A program made the translations under genes and the position numbers. A DNA stretch of 64,000 nt from Omphiscola glabra. Taxonomy: Eukaryota > Mollusca > Gastropoda > Lymnaeidae. Shown one piece after another: positions 45,750 through 57,289 of the stretch. The notes under the pieces are model-generated. The model made no database searches and had not been told where the DNA came from. It was given only the letters and a program-made list of their open reading frames with translations. Where the stretch lies: positions 22,983,359 to 23,047,358 of the forward strand of contig OZ024794.1 of assembly GCA_964017045.1 (NCBI GenBank). The letters are read 5' to 3'. Position 1 is the stretch's first letter, and each line of letters starts with the position of its first letter.

Positions 45750-46514
45750 GTAGAGAGAAAGAAACATACAAGATTTTGATGGAATGCGTGAATTGTCTTT
45801 AGTAGGAGAGTGAATGTGTGACATGTGGGGAAATCTGCCGAGAGATGTCACAACATATCACACGAGGAAAGGTCTTTACAGCGAAATAGGTAGGAGCTTG
45901 AATAAGAAGGTAAAACAATGAATATGTCTTTGTTGTCTTCACTTGCTCTCAGACTTTTACTTGTCTCGTTATTAACATTTGTTTTATATTAACTCTTTAT
46001 ATTAACTCTTTAACCTGCATTAACTCTCTATTTTAACTATTTAACCCGCCTTAACTCTCTATATATTAATAATTAACTCTTTAACCTGCATTAACTCTCT
46101 TACCTGCTAATGGTCTATTCAATTCCTCTTTCCGTCATCTCCGATACAACGTTTCAGCTAACTTTTAATGTTTATATTCGAGTTACTAGTTATTTTTTCG
46201 CTGAAGAAGGCATCATGTCGACACGTTCGTTGTTTTGTTACGAAATTTTTTCAGGGTTTACCCTACCTTATTCCACATATTTCCTTCTACCTAACGTGAA
46301 TGCAGGCCCCCCCCCTCACCCCCCCCCCCTTATTATCATTAATATTTTTTCACACAGCCTGAAAGCAGTTTCTATATTATGTTATGGGCGAAGGGGGCAG
46401 GGGGCGTGATTCGAGGGAGGTGGAAATGTGAATTGAAAGAAGTGAGGAGAAGGAGAGAGCTTGAATGAAAAAGAAGACTGGGCAAGATTCAAATAAGATC
46501 CTAATGCCCTCCAT
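45750..46514. other. No gene; diverged ttaactctttaacctgca repeats near 45990-46100
   Basis: About five imperfect copies of an 18-30-bp unit, then poly-C near 46307-46330. Confidence 0.55.
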
Positions 46515-46696
46515 CAGTGGCGTAGTGAGGGAGGCAAGGGGGGCATCATGCCCCGGGCGCTACTCACAAAGGGGCGCCAAATGGTATATTTTACTATAAT
46601 ATTGTATGGTTTTCGAATAGGGGGCGCTAAAAAGGTATTAAGGGGCGCTAAAAAGGTATTGTGCCCCGGGCGCGAGTTAAGCTCGCTACGCCACTG
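46515..46696 (-). mobile_element. hAT MITE, family A
   Basis: Reverse-oriented copy with perfect target duplication ccctccat (46507-46514, 46697-46704). It contains two aaaaaggtatt-type segments, like the copy at 33481. Confidence 0.85.
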
Positions 46697-46842
46697 CCCT
46701 CCATAAAATTTTGATTGACTTATAACATATTATTTAATCGGACTATTACTACTGTCACAGTCAAAATATCAGATGGAAAGAAGCTAATTTGAATAACATT
46801 TTTAATGATAAAATTGGTCATTAGAGATTAGACTTTGGTTGA

Positions 46843-47040
46843 AAAGAGAGAGAGAGAGAGAGAGAGAGGGAGATAGGGGAGATAGAAAGAGGTAAAGATA
46901 AAAAAGATTGAGAGGATGAGAGAGAATGGCAGAGAGAGAGGGGTGGGAGAGGGGGGAGAGAAAGAGAATGAGGTAAAGAGAAAAAAGATTGAGAGAACGA
47001 GAGAGAATGAGAGAGAATGGCAGAGAGAGAGAGAATGAGT
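46843..47040 (+). repeat. GA-rich microsatellite
   Basis: Imperfect purine tract including two copies of a gaggtaaagataaaaaagat-like segment. Confidence 0.88.
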
Positions 47041-47120
47041 AAAAAGTAGTAGCGGGGTGAAAATAGAAGAGAGATGAGAAAAGATAAATTGGCATAAAAA
47101 AGAAAAGCGGAAGTGAGGGA

Positions 47121-47282
47121 CAGTGGCGTAGTGAGCTTAACTCGCGCCCGGGGCACAATACCTTTTTAGCCCCCCCCATTCGAAAACCATACAATATTAT
47201 ATGTAAAATATACCATTTGGCGCCCCTTTGTGAGTAGCGCCCGGTGCATGATGCCCCCTTGCCCCCCCTCACTACGCCACTG
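47121..47282 (+). mobile_element. hAT MITE, family A
   Basis: Perfect target duplication gtgaggga (47113-47120, 47283-47290). It sits in a GA-rich region. Confidence 0.85.
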
Positions 47283-47339
47283 GTGAGGGATGTTGATGTG
47301 AGAGCGATGAGAAAGCGTGAAATACAAAAACGAGACAAA

Positions 47340-48155
47340 GAGATTTGAAAAGAAAAAAAAAGTTGCGTACAGAGTTTCTATTTATTTAATGAAGGATGCT
47401 GTTTCATCTGGACCTTATTAACCCCTGACAGTCTATCATGATATGTTACTTCTGTTCTACAAAACACCATATTTTTCTGTCTTCATTAACCCATTGATCT
47501 CTGCCAGATCTGAAGTAAAAGGCAGATAGCTTTAAATAGCTGATATTTGATACACATTTGAACGTTTGATTAGACTCTAATTTAAGTCATGAACAACTGA
47601 ACTAATGTCAGCTGTACAAAATCGAATCCCCCCCCCCCTTTTCCCTTTCCCGGTCAGTTATTTACAGCCCAACTAAACTTTCCCTCATCTTATATCCGCG
47701 CGCTATCACGCTCGGTGCCCTTCGCCTTTAAACCCAAAATGTCACACTCTCTCTGTGACCCTACAAACATTTGGCATCTCGCCAGGATCAACTTCTCCAC
47801 CAGAGGACGCCACGCCCCCTCAGCAAATACCCCCACCCCTGAAACTATTGTTCAAACATTTTATTTTTTGAAATCTAAAAAGTATAGCCACATTACCGCC
47901 CTTGTTCTTCTTCTCCTGTTCTGGTGTTAAATTATAAATTTTAAAAAAATAATTAAAAAAACATCTACCAGCGGTAGATTTCAGGAAGTTCATGAGTTTG
48001 TATATTTTTTTATGTGCGCAAATAATAAAAAAAAAAAAGCGTTCTCTTATTTCAACAAATTTGTTTGGCCTTTTATTTCTTGACATCAGTCCGGAGATGC
48101 GGAAAACAGTTCTATATGGTACCATAAGCAACACGGTACCGAAACCTTATCCTTT
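47340..48155. other. No gene seen
   Basis: AT-rich with poly-C near 47629; incidental short frames only. Confidence 0.5.
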
Positions 48156-48159
48156 ATTG

Positions 48160-48250
48160 AAAGGTATGCTAATAGGTATGCTACTAGGTATGCTAAGAGT
48201 TATGCTAATATGTTTGCCAATATGTATGCCAATAGGGAAACTCATAGGTA
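48160..48250 (+). repeat. 10-12-bp repeat (taggtatgcta), target of the SINE
   Basis: Copies of taggtatgct / tatgccaat flank the SINE on both sides and resume at 48563-48615. Confidence 0.75.
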
Positions 48251-48251
48251 T

Positions 48252-48562
48252 CTTCTTCTTATGTTCTTCTTATGTTTGAGGGCCCACGATCAATTTATTG
48301 ATCATTCTGGCTCCTGGTTTGAATTCAAAGTTTGCCTTCTCTTAGATGAGTTGCCGGAATGTTCCATTGTATCAATGTTATCCGCCTATCGGGACTCCAT
48401 CTCCGGGTTTGAATTCAGAGTTTCCTTCTCTTAGATGAGTTGCCGTCCAAGGTTAACGAGTCCCATCCACCCGGGGTGCTGGTAGTGTGTTGGCTTGGCT
48501 GGGCTTTGGTGGGGATTGAACTCCAGACCATCAACTTGAGACCACTCGGCCACCCAGCACCC
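48252..48562 (-). mobile_element. tRNA-derived SINE (tRNA-Ser/Leu-like head)
   Basis: On the minus strand the head reads GGGTGGCCGAGTGGTCTCAA ... GGAGTTCAATCCCC: a polymerase III A box (TGGCCGAGTGGT, 48552-48541) and a B box like GGTTCAATCC (48524-48513). The A-B spacing is shorter than in a tRNA, so the anticodon arm is deleted. The body has two tandem copies of a 46-50-bp unit containing ggcaactcatctaagagaag, and the 3' end is an AAG-rich tail. It is inserted in a taggtatgct minisatellite, so the taggtat duplication is not diagnostic. Confidence 0.65.
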
Positions 48563-49402
48563 TAGGTATGTTAATAGGTATGCGAATAGGTATGCCAATA
48601 GGGAAGCTAATTTAAAGAAACAACTATAGGAGTTGACCTTTCCTTGTACATAATTGAATTGTTCGAAAAAAAGTGATTTATTACTAAAAATATATAATAA
48701 AAAAAATTACAGCAAGATCTAAAAGGTACATTTTTTTTGCTGAAGAAAAGTGAAACTATTTTAAGAAGTGATTCGTCAGCATTTTCAGAAGATCACAAGA
48801 ACGATTCTGTGTGGATTAATTCAATATTCAGTTACCGTGAGTAGCCTCTCTAACTGTAAGTGGAAGATGTGAGCATCTGAAGTAGACATTTGATAATTTT
48901 TATTATAAGCTTCAGGTCACTATCTGCCTTTTTTGTGGATTGTATGTCATTGCACCAAGTGTCCATACATTTTGTTGTTTTGTTTCATTCTTCATGAGTA
49001 GCCAGCTACACGCAATGTGTATACACAGAGAAAGAGAGAGATAAAGAAGAATGGTTGAGAGAAGATAGATAAAAAGAGGGACATGGAGAAAACGATAGAT
49101 ACAACACAGGTAAGACAGAAGAAAAAACTTTCTAGCCGACCTATGAGCTAAACGCTGCCAGATGGTGTTGTCATTCAGTCTACGGTTACAGATACTCTTC
49201 TCCTCCCTTAACGCTTTCACAGAGGTTGCTACAGTGATGTACCCAAAGTTGAGAGTCCGCGTTATAGGATAGAATAAGGTATAACTTGTCAGATAACAAT
49301 GCCAAGCTAAGGATTTTGAATCACATTACACTTCACGTAATTAAGTTTCGAAAAAAACCATTCTGAAGTTATGTGCAGGAGTCGAAAATATGTAGTCATA
49401 TA

Positions 49403-49560
49403 AAATTGAAGCTTGCCCTGTATAAATAAAGCTTGCTCTATATAAAATTGATTGCTCTAAATAAACGAAGCTTTCTCTATATAACTGAAGCTTGCTCTTT
49501 ATAATCAAGCTTGCCCTATATAAATGATTCTTGCTTGCACTGCATAAATGAAGTTTGTCT
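49403..49560 (+). repeat. Diverged 21-24-bp repeat (aagcttgctctatataa)
   Basis: Six to seven imperfect copies. Confidence 0.75.
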
Positions 49561-49865
49561 TGTAAATATTAAGATTGAGCTGTTATGAAGTATTTTCTCT
49601 TTTAATGCCGTAGTCAATGTAAAAAAAAAAAAAATGAACAAAAAGCTAAAACAGACGGCTACAAAGTACGTGCTCATTTGATTATTTCATTAAAACACTT
49701 TATCCAGTTCATGTCGGATAGCAGAGGTTCTCTAATTTGGGGTCAGTGGACTTCTGGAATAAATTAAAATCATTTGAAGAACCTCATGCAGGTGGTTAAT
49801 GGAATTTTGAGACACCCAATTTAAACAACATGGTTTCTAAGCTAAACGCTACGACACACAGAAAA

Positions 49866-49985
49866 CGCTACGACACACAGACACACACACACACACACAC
49901 AGAGACAGACACACACAGACACACACACAGACATAGACACACAGACACCCAGACACATACAGACACACACACAGACACAGACACA
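49866..49985 (+). repeat. (CA)n / (CACAGA)n microsatellite
   Basis: About 120 bp of acac interspersed with cagaca. Confidence 0.92.
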
Positions 49986-50369
49986 CATTTAAATATTTGA
50001 CAAAATCACACAAAGTTAATTTTGTTTTGAAACTTGTCTAAGTGGGAGGTTTCTGTCGTGCAAGAGTGCGTGTCTCAGAGCTGGATACCCGATGAAAGAT
50101 GGACACGTAACTCGACCAGTTATTTTATGTTTTCACGTTTGAAGAGCTTCACTTCAGCTCATCATTGTTCATAAGTGCACAACCTGATAATTTGACACCA
50201 AATTTGAGAAATTTCATTTCAAATTATTATCTGTTGACAATTAAAGCCAATGTATTTTGAGAAGTCAGATTTATTGATTGATACCAATTGACTAGTGACT
50301 TTGATGGCAAGTATACCATACATGATGTGATCAAGGAAATGAAATCGGAAAAGAAAAATCAAATAATTT

Positions 50370-50505
50370 ATGGCTTCGACTATTCGCACCCGGGTAACAG
50401 AAGTTAGAGGTTGTATTTTAAAAACTATTAAAAAAATAGTATTCTTGGGTTTGTAAGACAAAATGAGGTATCAAATGAAAGATAATTTAATGGTACACTT
50501 ACACC
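50370..50505 (+). mobile_element. MITE family H, truncated copy
   Basis: Starts ctattcgcacccgggtaaca, has the gtaagacaaaatgaggtatc interior, and stops before the second terminus. Confidence 0.58.
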
Positions 50506-50533
50506 TGACAAAGAAGGTCAACGAGTGTGTGTG

Positions 50534-50675
50534 CAGTCGCGTAGCGAGGGGGGGCGGCAAGGAGGCATCATGCCCCGGGCGCTACTTACATATAATATTG
50601 TATGGTTTTCGAATAGAGGGGGGGCGCTAAAAAGGTATTGTGCCCCGGGCGCGAGTTAAGCTCGCTACGTCACTG
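50534..50675 (-). mobile_element. hAT MITE, family A, internally deleted
   Basis: The termini are recognisable (cagtcgcgtagcgag, one change). The flanking tgtgtgtg on both sides is low-complexity, so the duplication is less informative. Confidence 0.75.
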
Positions 50676-51214
50676 TGTGTGTGTGGGGGGTGTAAGAGGG
50701 GGGGGTCCTTTAAAATTCAAAAAACAAATCTGAATTTGTCCATAAAGAAACGGGGTTTGGGGGGGGGGGGGCACACATTTGATCAAACATAAATTTTTGG
50801 AAAAGGGCGAAATGCAAAACTAAAAAAATTCAATCGGGTTTTCCTCCAGGTTAAAGAAATGTATTTAATAAATATTTTGAATCCTGCACTTGTGAGGAAG
50901 CCATGGCATCCCATGAAAACATTATTCCCCGTATGTAAGAAATTGCTGCACTTTACATTTAAAGACACGGTAGTGGAACTGGCATGTACACACATTGACT
51001 TGACACGCCCCTTCCACCCCAGCCCCTAATATGAGCCAGCTACTGCTCTGTTAACACACACACACACACACACGTTAACAATTACCCCGATGTCAGGAAA
51101 GACTCACACATCCCCAACTACACTAGCGATCTGTGCCTTTGTGTCCTGGCTATTGACTCTATCTCTAGGTCTTCGTGTCTGTGACCCCATCACTAGGTAT
51201 ATGACGCGTCTATG

Positions 51215-51425
51215 ACTTAGTCTCCAGGGGAATTACTTCAGTCTAGGTCAACGACCCCATCATCAAGTATATGAACACCATCTCCAGATTCCTGACCCTA
51301 TCTCCAGGTCTAAGATTCCATCTCCAGGTCTATCATCCCATCTAGAGGTCCATGATCCCATCTCGAGGTCAATGACCCTATCGGCAGGTCCATGAGTTCA
51401 TATGTAGGTCTATGACGCAGCCTTC
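51215..51425 (+). repeat. Diverged 20-21-bp repeat (ccatctccaggtctatgac)
   Basis: About nine imperfect copies. Confidence 0.78.
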
Positions 51426-51816
51426 TGCATGCTATCTGTCTCCTGACATTGCCATTGAGTACCTACCATTAGAGTCCTTACTCCAACTCTGTTGGTAAAA
51501 GAAATGATTTGTTATAAAATACTGTAATTTGATTTAAACTATAACAAAAAAAACTGATGTAACCCGCATGGCTGCCTGTAGCCCATTGTTGACAAAGAAG
51601 AGTTCAAATGACATGAAATAGTGGAACAAGGTTTGTTGAAGCTTGAATCAATAGACAAGACAAGAAGATTTGAACGTATTGGCATAGAGCCTTCGTCAGC
51701 GATAGGACAGAAGTTATCTTTTATTCACATTACGTGGCCAAGTTTAATGTTTCAATATTTGTGAATGCATAGCTTTTAAAAAAGAAGACACGATCAGATT
51801 GGTACAGCTGTAGTCT

Positions 51817-52176
51817 TTGATGTGGGTAGTGTGGTAAGGGCTCCCGTAGGTCTTAATATGAAACTTAATAGGAACGAACTAAAAAGGGGCGCTCCACGAC
51901 TCCATCTTTAATGTGGGTAGTGTGGTTAGGGCTCCCGTAGGTCTTAGCATGAAACTTAATAAGAATGAACTACAAAGGGTTGCTCCACGACACCGTCTTT
52001 AATGTGGGTAGTGTGGTTAGGGCTCCCGTAGGTCTTAGCATGAAACTTAATAAGAATGAACTACAAAGGGTTGCTCCACGACACCGTCTTTAATGTGGGT
52101 AGTGTGGTTAGGGCTCCCGTAGGTCTTAGCATGAAACTTAATAAGAATGAACTACAAAGGGGTGCTCCACGACACC
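51817..52176 (+). repeat. 91-bp tandem repeat, 4 copies
   Basis: Unit aatgtgggtagtgtggttag + ggctcccgtaggtcttagca + tgaaacttaataagaatgaa and 31 more bases. The last three copies are nearly identical and the first is diverged. Confidence 0.93.
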
Positions 52177-52918
52177 AGTAAGTAATTTCTTGCATCCTGT
52201 CAATAAAAACACCGTCCGATTCGAGCGTGTGATGGATGAACGTGTCTTTAGGTTACACTGCGTAAATTTCTGTTACAAATGTTGAGAATAAACATGATGT
52301 ATTGGAAGATCTTAATAAATAAACATGCGAACATAACAGTCACGTCTTAGTTTTTACATTACATCTTGAATAAGGAAATCATGGTCCCAAAATCCTGGCT
52401 GTGAAGCAAGGTCATCATGACCCCACGGTCATTGAGCCAATACCGTTCTTTCCCCAAGCAACCGAACTTTTAAGGACTACCACTCAGTGCAGTTAAATGA
52501 TGTTTATTTTTAAAAATTAAAAAATGTGTTACGTCCCTTAATTGTAAAAATATCCCCACTCCGTATCATTTTCACGTTTCTGTCATAGATGATATCACCA
52601 ATTTAAGTGGCCATTTAAGAAAGAAATAAACACAAAAATTAACCATTTAAAATGCATCACGAAAATACCCCCCCCCCCCAAACCCCCCCCCCCCCCCCCC
52701 CAATAAAAACAACAAACAAAAACTGTATATTTTGAGCATTCCCTCCCTTACCTTCTTCCGCTAACAGAGTTGTCTTTTTCCAGATTAGAAGGGTTGTTGA
52801 TGTTTTTTGAAACTGCACCAAACGTTATCTTTCCAACTTCCGGCAGTCATTTTATGGCGTTCAGCCTACAGAGATAAAACTTAAAAGTGTTTTTGCTCCG
52901 TAAAAAGGGAGAGGAAGC

Positions 52919-53050
52919 TCCCCCCACACACTCCCTTAATACACTGACCCACACACTCACCAATACACCCACCCACACGTTCCCCCAAACACCCCCTTAC
53001 CACACTGACACACACACACTCACCAACACACCCACACACTTCTCCCACAC
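52919..53050 (+). repeat. CA-rich imperfect repeat (cacacactcaccaacacacc)
   Basis: Imperfect units of about 20 bp immediately before the truncated SPIN-like copy. Confidence 0.8.
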
Positions 53051-53062
53051 ATGCATCCAGAA

Positions 53063-53225
53063 CAGTGGTTCTCAAACTTCCTAATGCCGCGACCCCTTAA
53101 TACAGTTCCTCATATTGTGGCGACCCCCAGCAACAAAATTATTGTTGTTTCTACTTCATAACTGTTGAGTATATGTGTTTTCCGATGGTCTTAGGCGACC
53201 CCTGGGAAAGGGTCGCGCGACCCCC
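53063..53225 (-). mobile_element. SPIN-like hAT MITE, truncated at one end
   Basis: Starts cagtggttctcaaacttcc and follows the family consensus in reverse as far as the gggtcgcgcgacccc segment, where the second terminus is missing. Confidence 0.75.
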
Positions 53226-53526
53226 TTTAGTTAATTGAAGATTAGGGCGAATGATATCAATTAATCTTTAAAGTTAAAATGGGATCTGTGCAGCAATGTA
53301 GTCACAGGATGTCACACGCTTTCCTTGGTTATGTGTCACTGAGATATGGACTAAAACTATATCTAGGACGGCGTAAGACATACTATTTGCGTTACATGAA
53401 GCATAGTGCAATATTGGCTGATAAGTGGGGGGGGGGGGGTAATATAGAGTTAAGAACATGAACAAATTAGAAGGGTAGCGAGACAGACATACATACACAA
53501 ACACAGTGGGAGACCGACAAACAGCC

Positions 53527-53744
53527 AGATAGATAGATAGATAGATAGATTTATAGATAGATTGATAGATAGATAGATTGATAGATAGATAGATTGATAG
53601 ATAGATAAATATATAGATAGATAGATCGATCGATGGATAGATTGATAGACAGATAGATAGATTGATAGATAAATAGATAAATAGATAGATAGATTGATAG
53701 ATAGATAGATAGATAGATAGATATATCGATCGATCGATAGATAT

Positions 53745-53794
<50 letters not shown>

Positions 53795-53956
53795 CGATCG
53801 ATAGATAGATAGATAGATAGATAGATGGATAGATGGATGGATGGATGGATTGATGGATAAATGGATAGATAGATAGATAGATTTATAGATAAATAGATGG
53901 ATAGATGGATGTATGGATGGATGGATTGATAGATGGATAGATGGACAGATAGATAT

Positions 53957-53995
<39 letters not shown>
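53527..53995 (+). repeat. (GATA)n microsatellite, about 470 bp
   Basis: Mostly gata with atgg and tcga interruptions; it ends in (GA)n. Confidence 0.95.
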
Positions 53996-54005
<10 letters not shown>

Positions 54006-54937
54006 AAGAATAAATTAAACATTATAGAAAGAAAGAGATTGTCAAAGAAGTAGGGGGCGGGGCACTTATATGATTTGTGCATCGTGATAATCAGCAGGAA
54101 AACTAGTCGAGAATGTTAAAAAAAAACCTCAACTATAATCATTAAGAGATCAAAACAAATCTATTTTAGCAGCGTGGCAAAATCACATGATTCAACTCAA
54201 GTAGTTAATTGCAAAGGGTCGGTTCACACGATCAAATTTTCCTTCAAGCATTTGATGCAATTCGTGTATGAAGCCTTGTCACAACTTTCAAATTACTACT
54301 TGATCAAATTCCCCCAAAAAGAAACCACGCATAAAATAGTGCGTTCATACAACAATTTGACGCGAAATTTGATAGTGTGAACTCACGCTAAGCGTCAATT
54401 CACATGAACAAATTTAAGTGAACAGATTAAATAGTCTCTTTGTCTGTGCTGAATCTTACAGGACCGCCGTCATCATTGTCAAGAAAAGCACCAGCCAGCA
54501 TTGCAGAGAATACCATGCCAAGAAGTGTTGGGACTAGATCGCAGCTTTGTTGGGCGCCATTAGTTACAGAGGCGTACCGAGGGTGTGGCGCAAAATCTGA
54601 GGTGGAAAAAGGAATTATAGTTATTCAAAAATAAATTCATTTCGGCTTATAAGTTAGCCTACCTGTATTGAATAGGCCGAAATGCCGCACATTATTCTGA
54701 TCCTGGTCTCGTGTAGGATATGGCTTCTTAGCAAACAGAGGAGTGGGGGGGGGGGGGGGGGTGGAGGGTTGTACAACAATAGAAAGCAGTTGGTGATCCA
54801 CACAATCGCACTGACAATGCTGCATTACTCTGAAATACCGGAACTATTGTATTATATGCGTGCATACTGAAGACAGCTGAAGACATGCGTGAAGACAGCT
54901 GGTGTCTTAGGGTGTCTTAGGGTGAGGTATCCAATAA

Positions 54938-55086
54938 ATGTCTGCCATTGCCACGTCTATCTCTAGTTGTGAGAGGTTTTTCAGTACGTTAAAACTGATT
55001 CGTTTGCAATTCAGAGCCTTCGCGTGTCAAGACAGACTGTGTGATAGTGTTATATTAAATGTTCAACGTGTCAAGACAGACTGTGT
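54938..55086 (+). pseudogene. hAT transposase dimerisation remnant, interrupted by a second element
   Basis: The frame reads ISSCERFFSTLKLIRLQF then FACQDRLCDSVILNVQR, the CERxFSxLK ... DRL ... LN signature of hAT C-termini. The CQDRLCD segment is repeated and then cut by the element at 55087. The sequence resumes at 55820 with gactgtgtgatattgctttattc, a recognisable continuation of the repeated unit. It is a dead copy. Confidence 0.68.
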
Positions 55087-55819
55087 CAGTGGCGTAGCTA
55101 GGGTTGGTGTCACCATATGCGGTAAACTCGGGTGTCACCCCCATCCCCTCCCCCCCACCGGCCTCCACGACGGAATTCTTATAGTTAAAATAAGTCAACA
55201 TTTAAAAAAAATGACAAGGACAAAAACAAATTAATTGAAGGTCAGGAGGTCAATGTATTTAAGATCTGTAAAAACGTTAAGTTATAGTTATTTTTAGAAT
55301 AAATTTACATTTTTAAAAAAAAATTTCCTTGCCTGGTCTTCAAAGCTGCAAACCTGTCAATTGTGCTCAAATGTTAAGTGACAGCAAGAATATTAATTTT
55401 GAGTATTTCTGGGTTTCGATTTATTTGGTTTCAAAAACCTTTTTTTTAAAAAGAAAATAATTTTTTTGTTTAGCCTACCCTATAAATGGATGAAAAGTCA
55501 TTTTTTTATGTTTTTAATTTTTACCGATTGGATTCATGAACTATCGTATTTGGTATAAATGGAAAGCTTTATTTCTCAGAATTAAGAAAAATATATTTTC
55601 CTGTCACTTACGAAGTTACCGAGCACCTCATGTGGCGTTGAATCCTTTTATCTTATGAATGTCAGACCGAGCAGTGTGTGCTCTGTTAGACCGAGCAGTG
55701 TGTGCTCTGTTAGACCGAGCAGTGTGTGCTCTGTAAATATGCATTTTTTTTTCAACTTGGTGTCACCCCCTGAGATGATGTCCCCCGGTGCGGTCCGCAC
55801 CCCCTTAGCTACGCCACTG
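55087..55819 (+). mobile_element. hAT-like element (CAGTGGCGTAGCTAGGG ends)
   Basis: Ends cagtggcgtagctaggg and ccttagctacgccactg; perfect duplication gactgtgt (55079-55086, 55820-55827). It is 733 bp, with a 24-bp triplicate (accgagcagtgtgtgctctg) at 55660-55735 and no transposase. Confidence 0.87.
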
Positions 55820-56762
55820 GACTGTGTGATATTGCTTTATTCATGTACAACGAGAAGAAACTTACTTTAATCATCGACCATCTCTTGATTTGAATACATT
55901 ACCTTAGAAGTTAATTAACTGTGTCTTCTTTCTCCAGCTTGATAGGTTGTGTCTTGATTTGAGCGCCGCATGTCCTCCGTCTAAAACTAGGCGATGCCGT
56001 GCGTAGTGCACAGGACCGAGAGGAATGGAGAAGGATAGTTTTCATGTCATCTGTGGCGCCCCAACGGTCCAAGGACTAAGCGACATGATGATTATGATAA
56101 TGATGATGATGATGTCCTCCGTACGTCGCTCCCTAGACGAGGTCATGTGACCAATACTCAAGTAATTTACCGAACACTGGGAAAGTTCAATATTGCAACA
56201 CCTTGGCCAGGAACTACACCCAAGGCATTGAGTGAGGTATTGTGCTTAACAGGCAGTTTTTTTTTTTTTGGTGTAACGGTTTAAAATGGTAAAACCCAGG
56301 GCCAGGAATCTGCCATAAAAATATAACAATAAATACCCCCAACCCCCTTCCCCCCATCCACCACTCCCTATCCACACATGAAAAACAAAATCCTCAGGAA
56401 GAAAGAGAGATAGTAAATAAAAACTGCCAAACTTGTTGGCCATTATTTGCAAACAATGTAGCGCAGGTCTATTTATAGCACACCACCGCACTATCTCAGA
56501 CTCCCCGGCATCCATCTCCCATGCAGTGGGGATTATTTACAGAATATGTGTTACTCGTCAACAAGAGATCATCCTACACAAAATTCTGACTTTGTAACTC
56601 GTTTGCCAAGTCTCGTCATAACAACAACAACAAAAAACAAAAAAAAAAAAAAAAATATTGATGACTTGACTGTGCTATATATAGTATTACATAGAAACTG
56701 ATTTTCAATAAACAACATAATTTTTGGAAAAGTCTTAGAACAGTTTTCTCGATAAGGGTCAT

Positions 56763-56967
56763 CTTGTACTGGGATCATCTTGTACTGGGATCATCTTGTA
56801 CTGGGATCATCTTGTACTGGGATCATCTTGTACTGGGATCATCTTGTACTGGGATCATATTGTACTGGGATCATCTTGTACTGGGATCATCTTGTACTGG
56901 GATAATCTTGTACTGGGATCATCTTGTACTGGGATCATCTTGTACTGGGATCATCTTGTACTGGGAT
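56763..56967 (+). repeat. 16-bp minisatellite (gatcatcttgtactgg), 13 copies
   Basis: Near-identical units; open frames of 48-bp period are artefacts. Confidence 0.94.
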
Positions 56968-57004
56968 GTAGATCAAGAAAAAATACTTTTCACAAGCATT
57001 GCGG

Positions 57005-57132
57005 CCGTGTGACATTTGGAGGCCCACTGCCACGTGACATTTGGAGGCCCACTGCCACGTGACATTTGGAGGCCCACTGCCACGTGACATTTGGAGGCCC
57101 ACTGCCACGTGACATTTGGAGACCCACTGCCA
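57005..57132 (+). repeat. 25-bp minisatellite (gtgacatttggaggcccact), 5 copies
   Basis: Unit gtgacatttggaggcccact + gccac, starting about 40 bp after the 16-bp array. Confidence 0.93.
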
Positions 57133-57289
57133 CTTTTTAGTTTTGTTTCTATTGCTTTCAAAGATGAAAATTTAATTTTTTACACATTGCGAATTTTCCC
57201 CCTTAAATATTCGAGCCCACTTACACGACCAGTGCCCCTTAAACATCATCTGCAGAACTTTTATCTATTTATTGACCCCAGTTAATTCA

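Noticed and set aside
46802..47338. 178-codon minus-strand frame
   Set aside because: It runs through a GA microsatellite and a hAT MITE; no conserved content.
53450..54082. 210-codon Ile/Ser/Tyr repeat frame
   Set aside because: GATA microsatellite read in the antisense direction.
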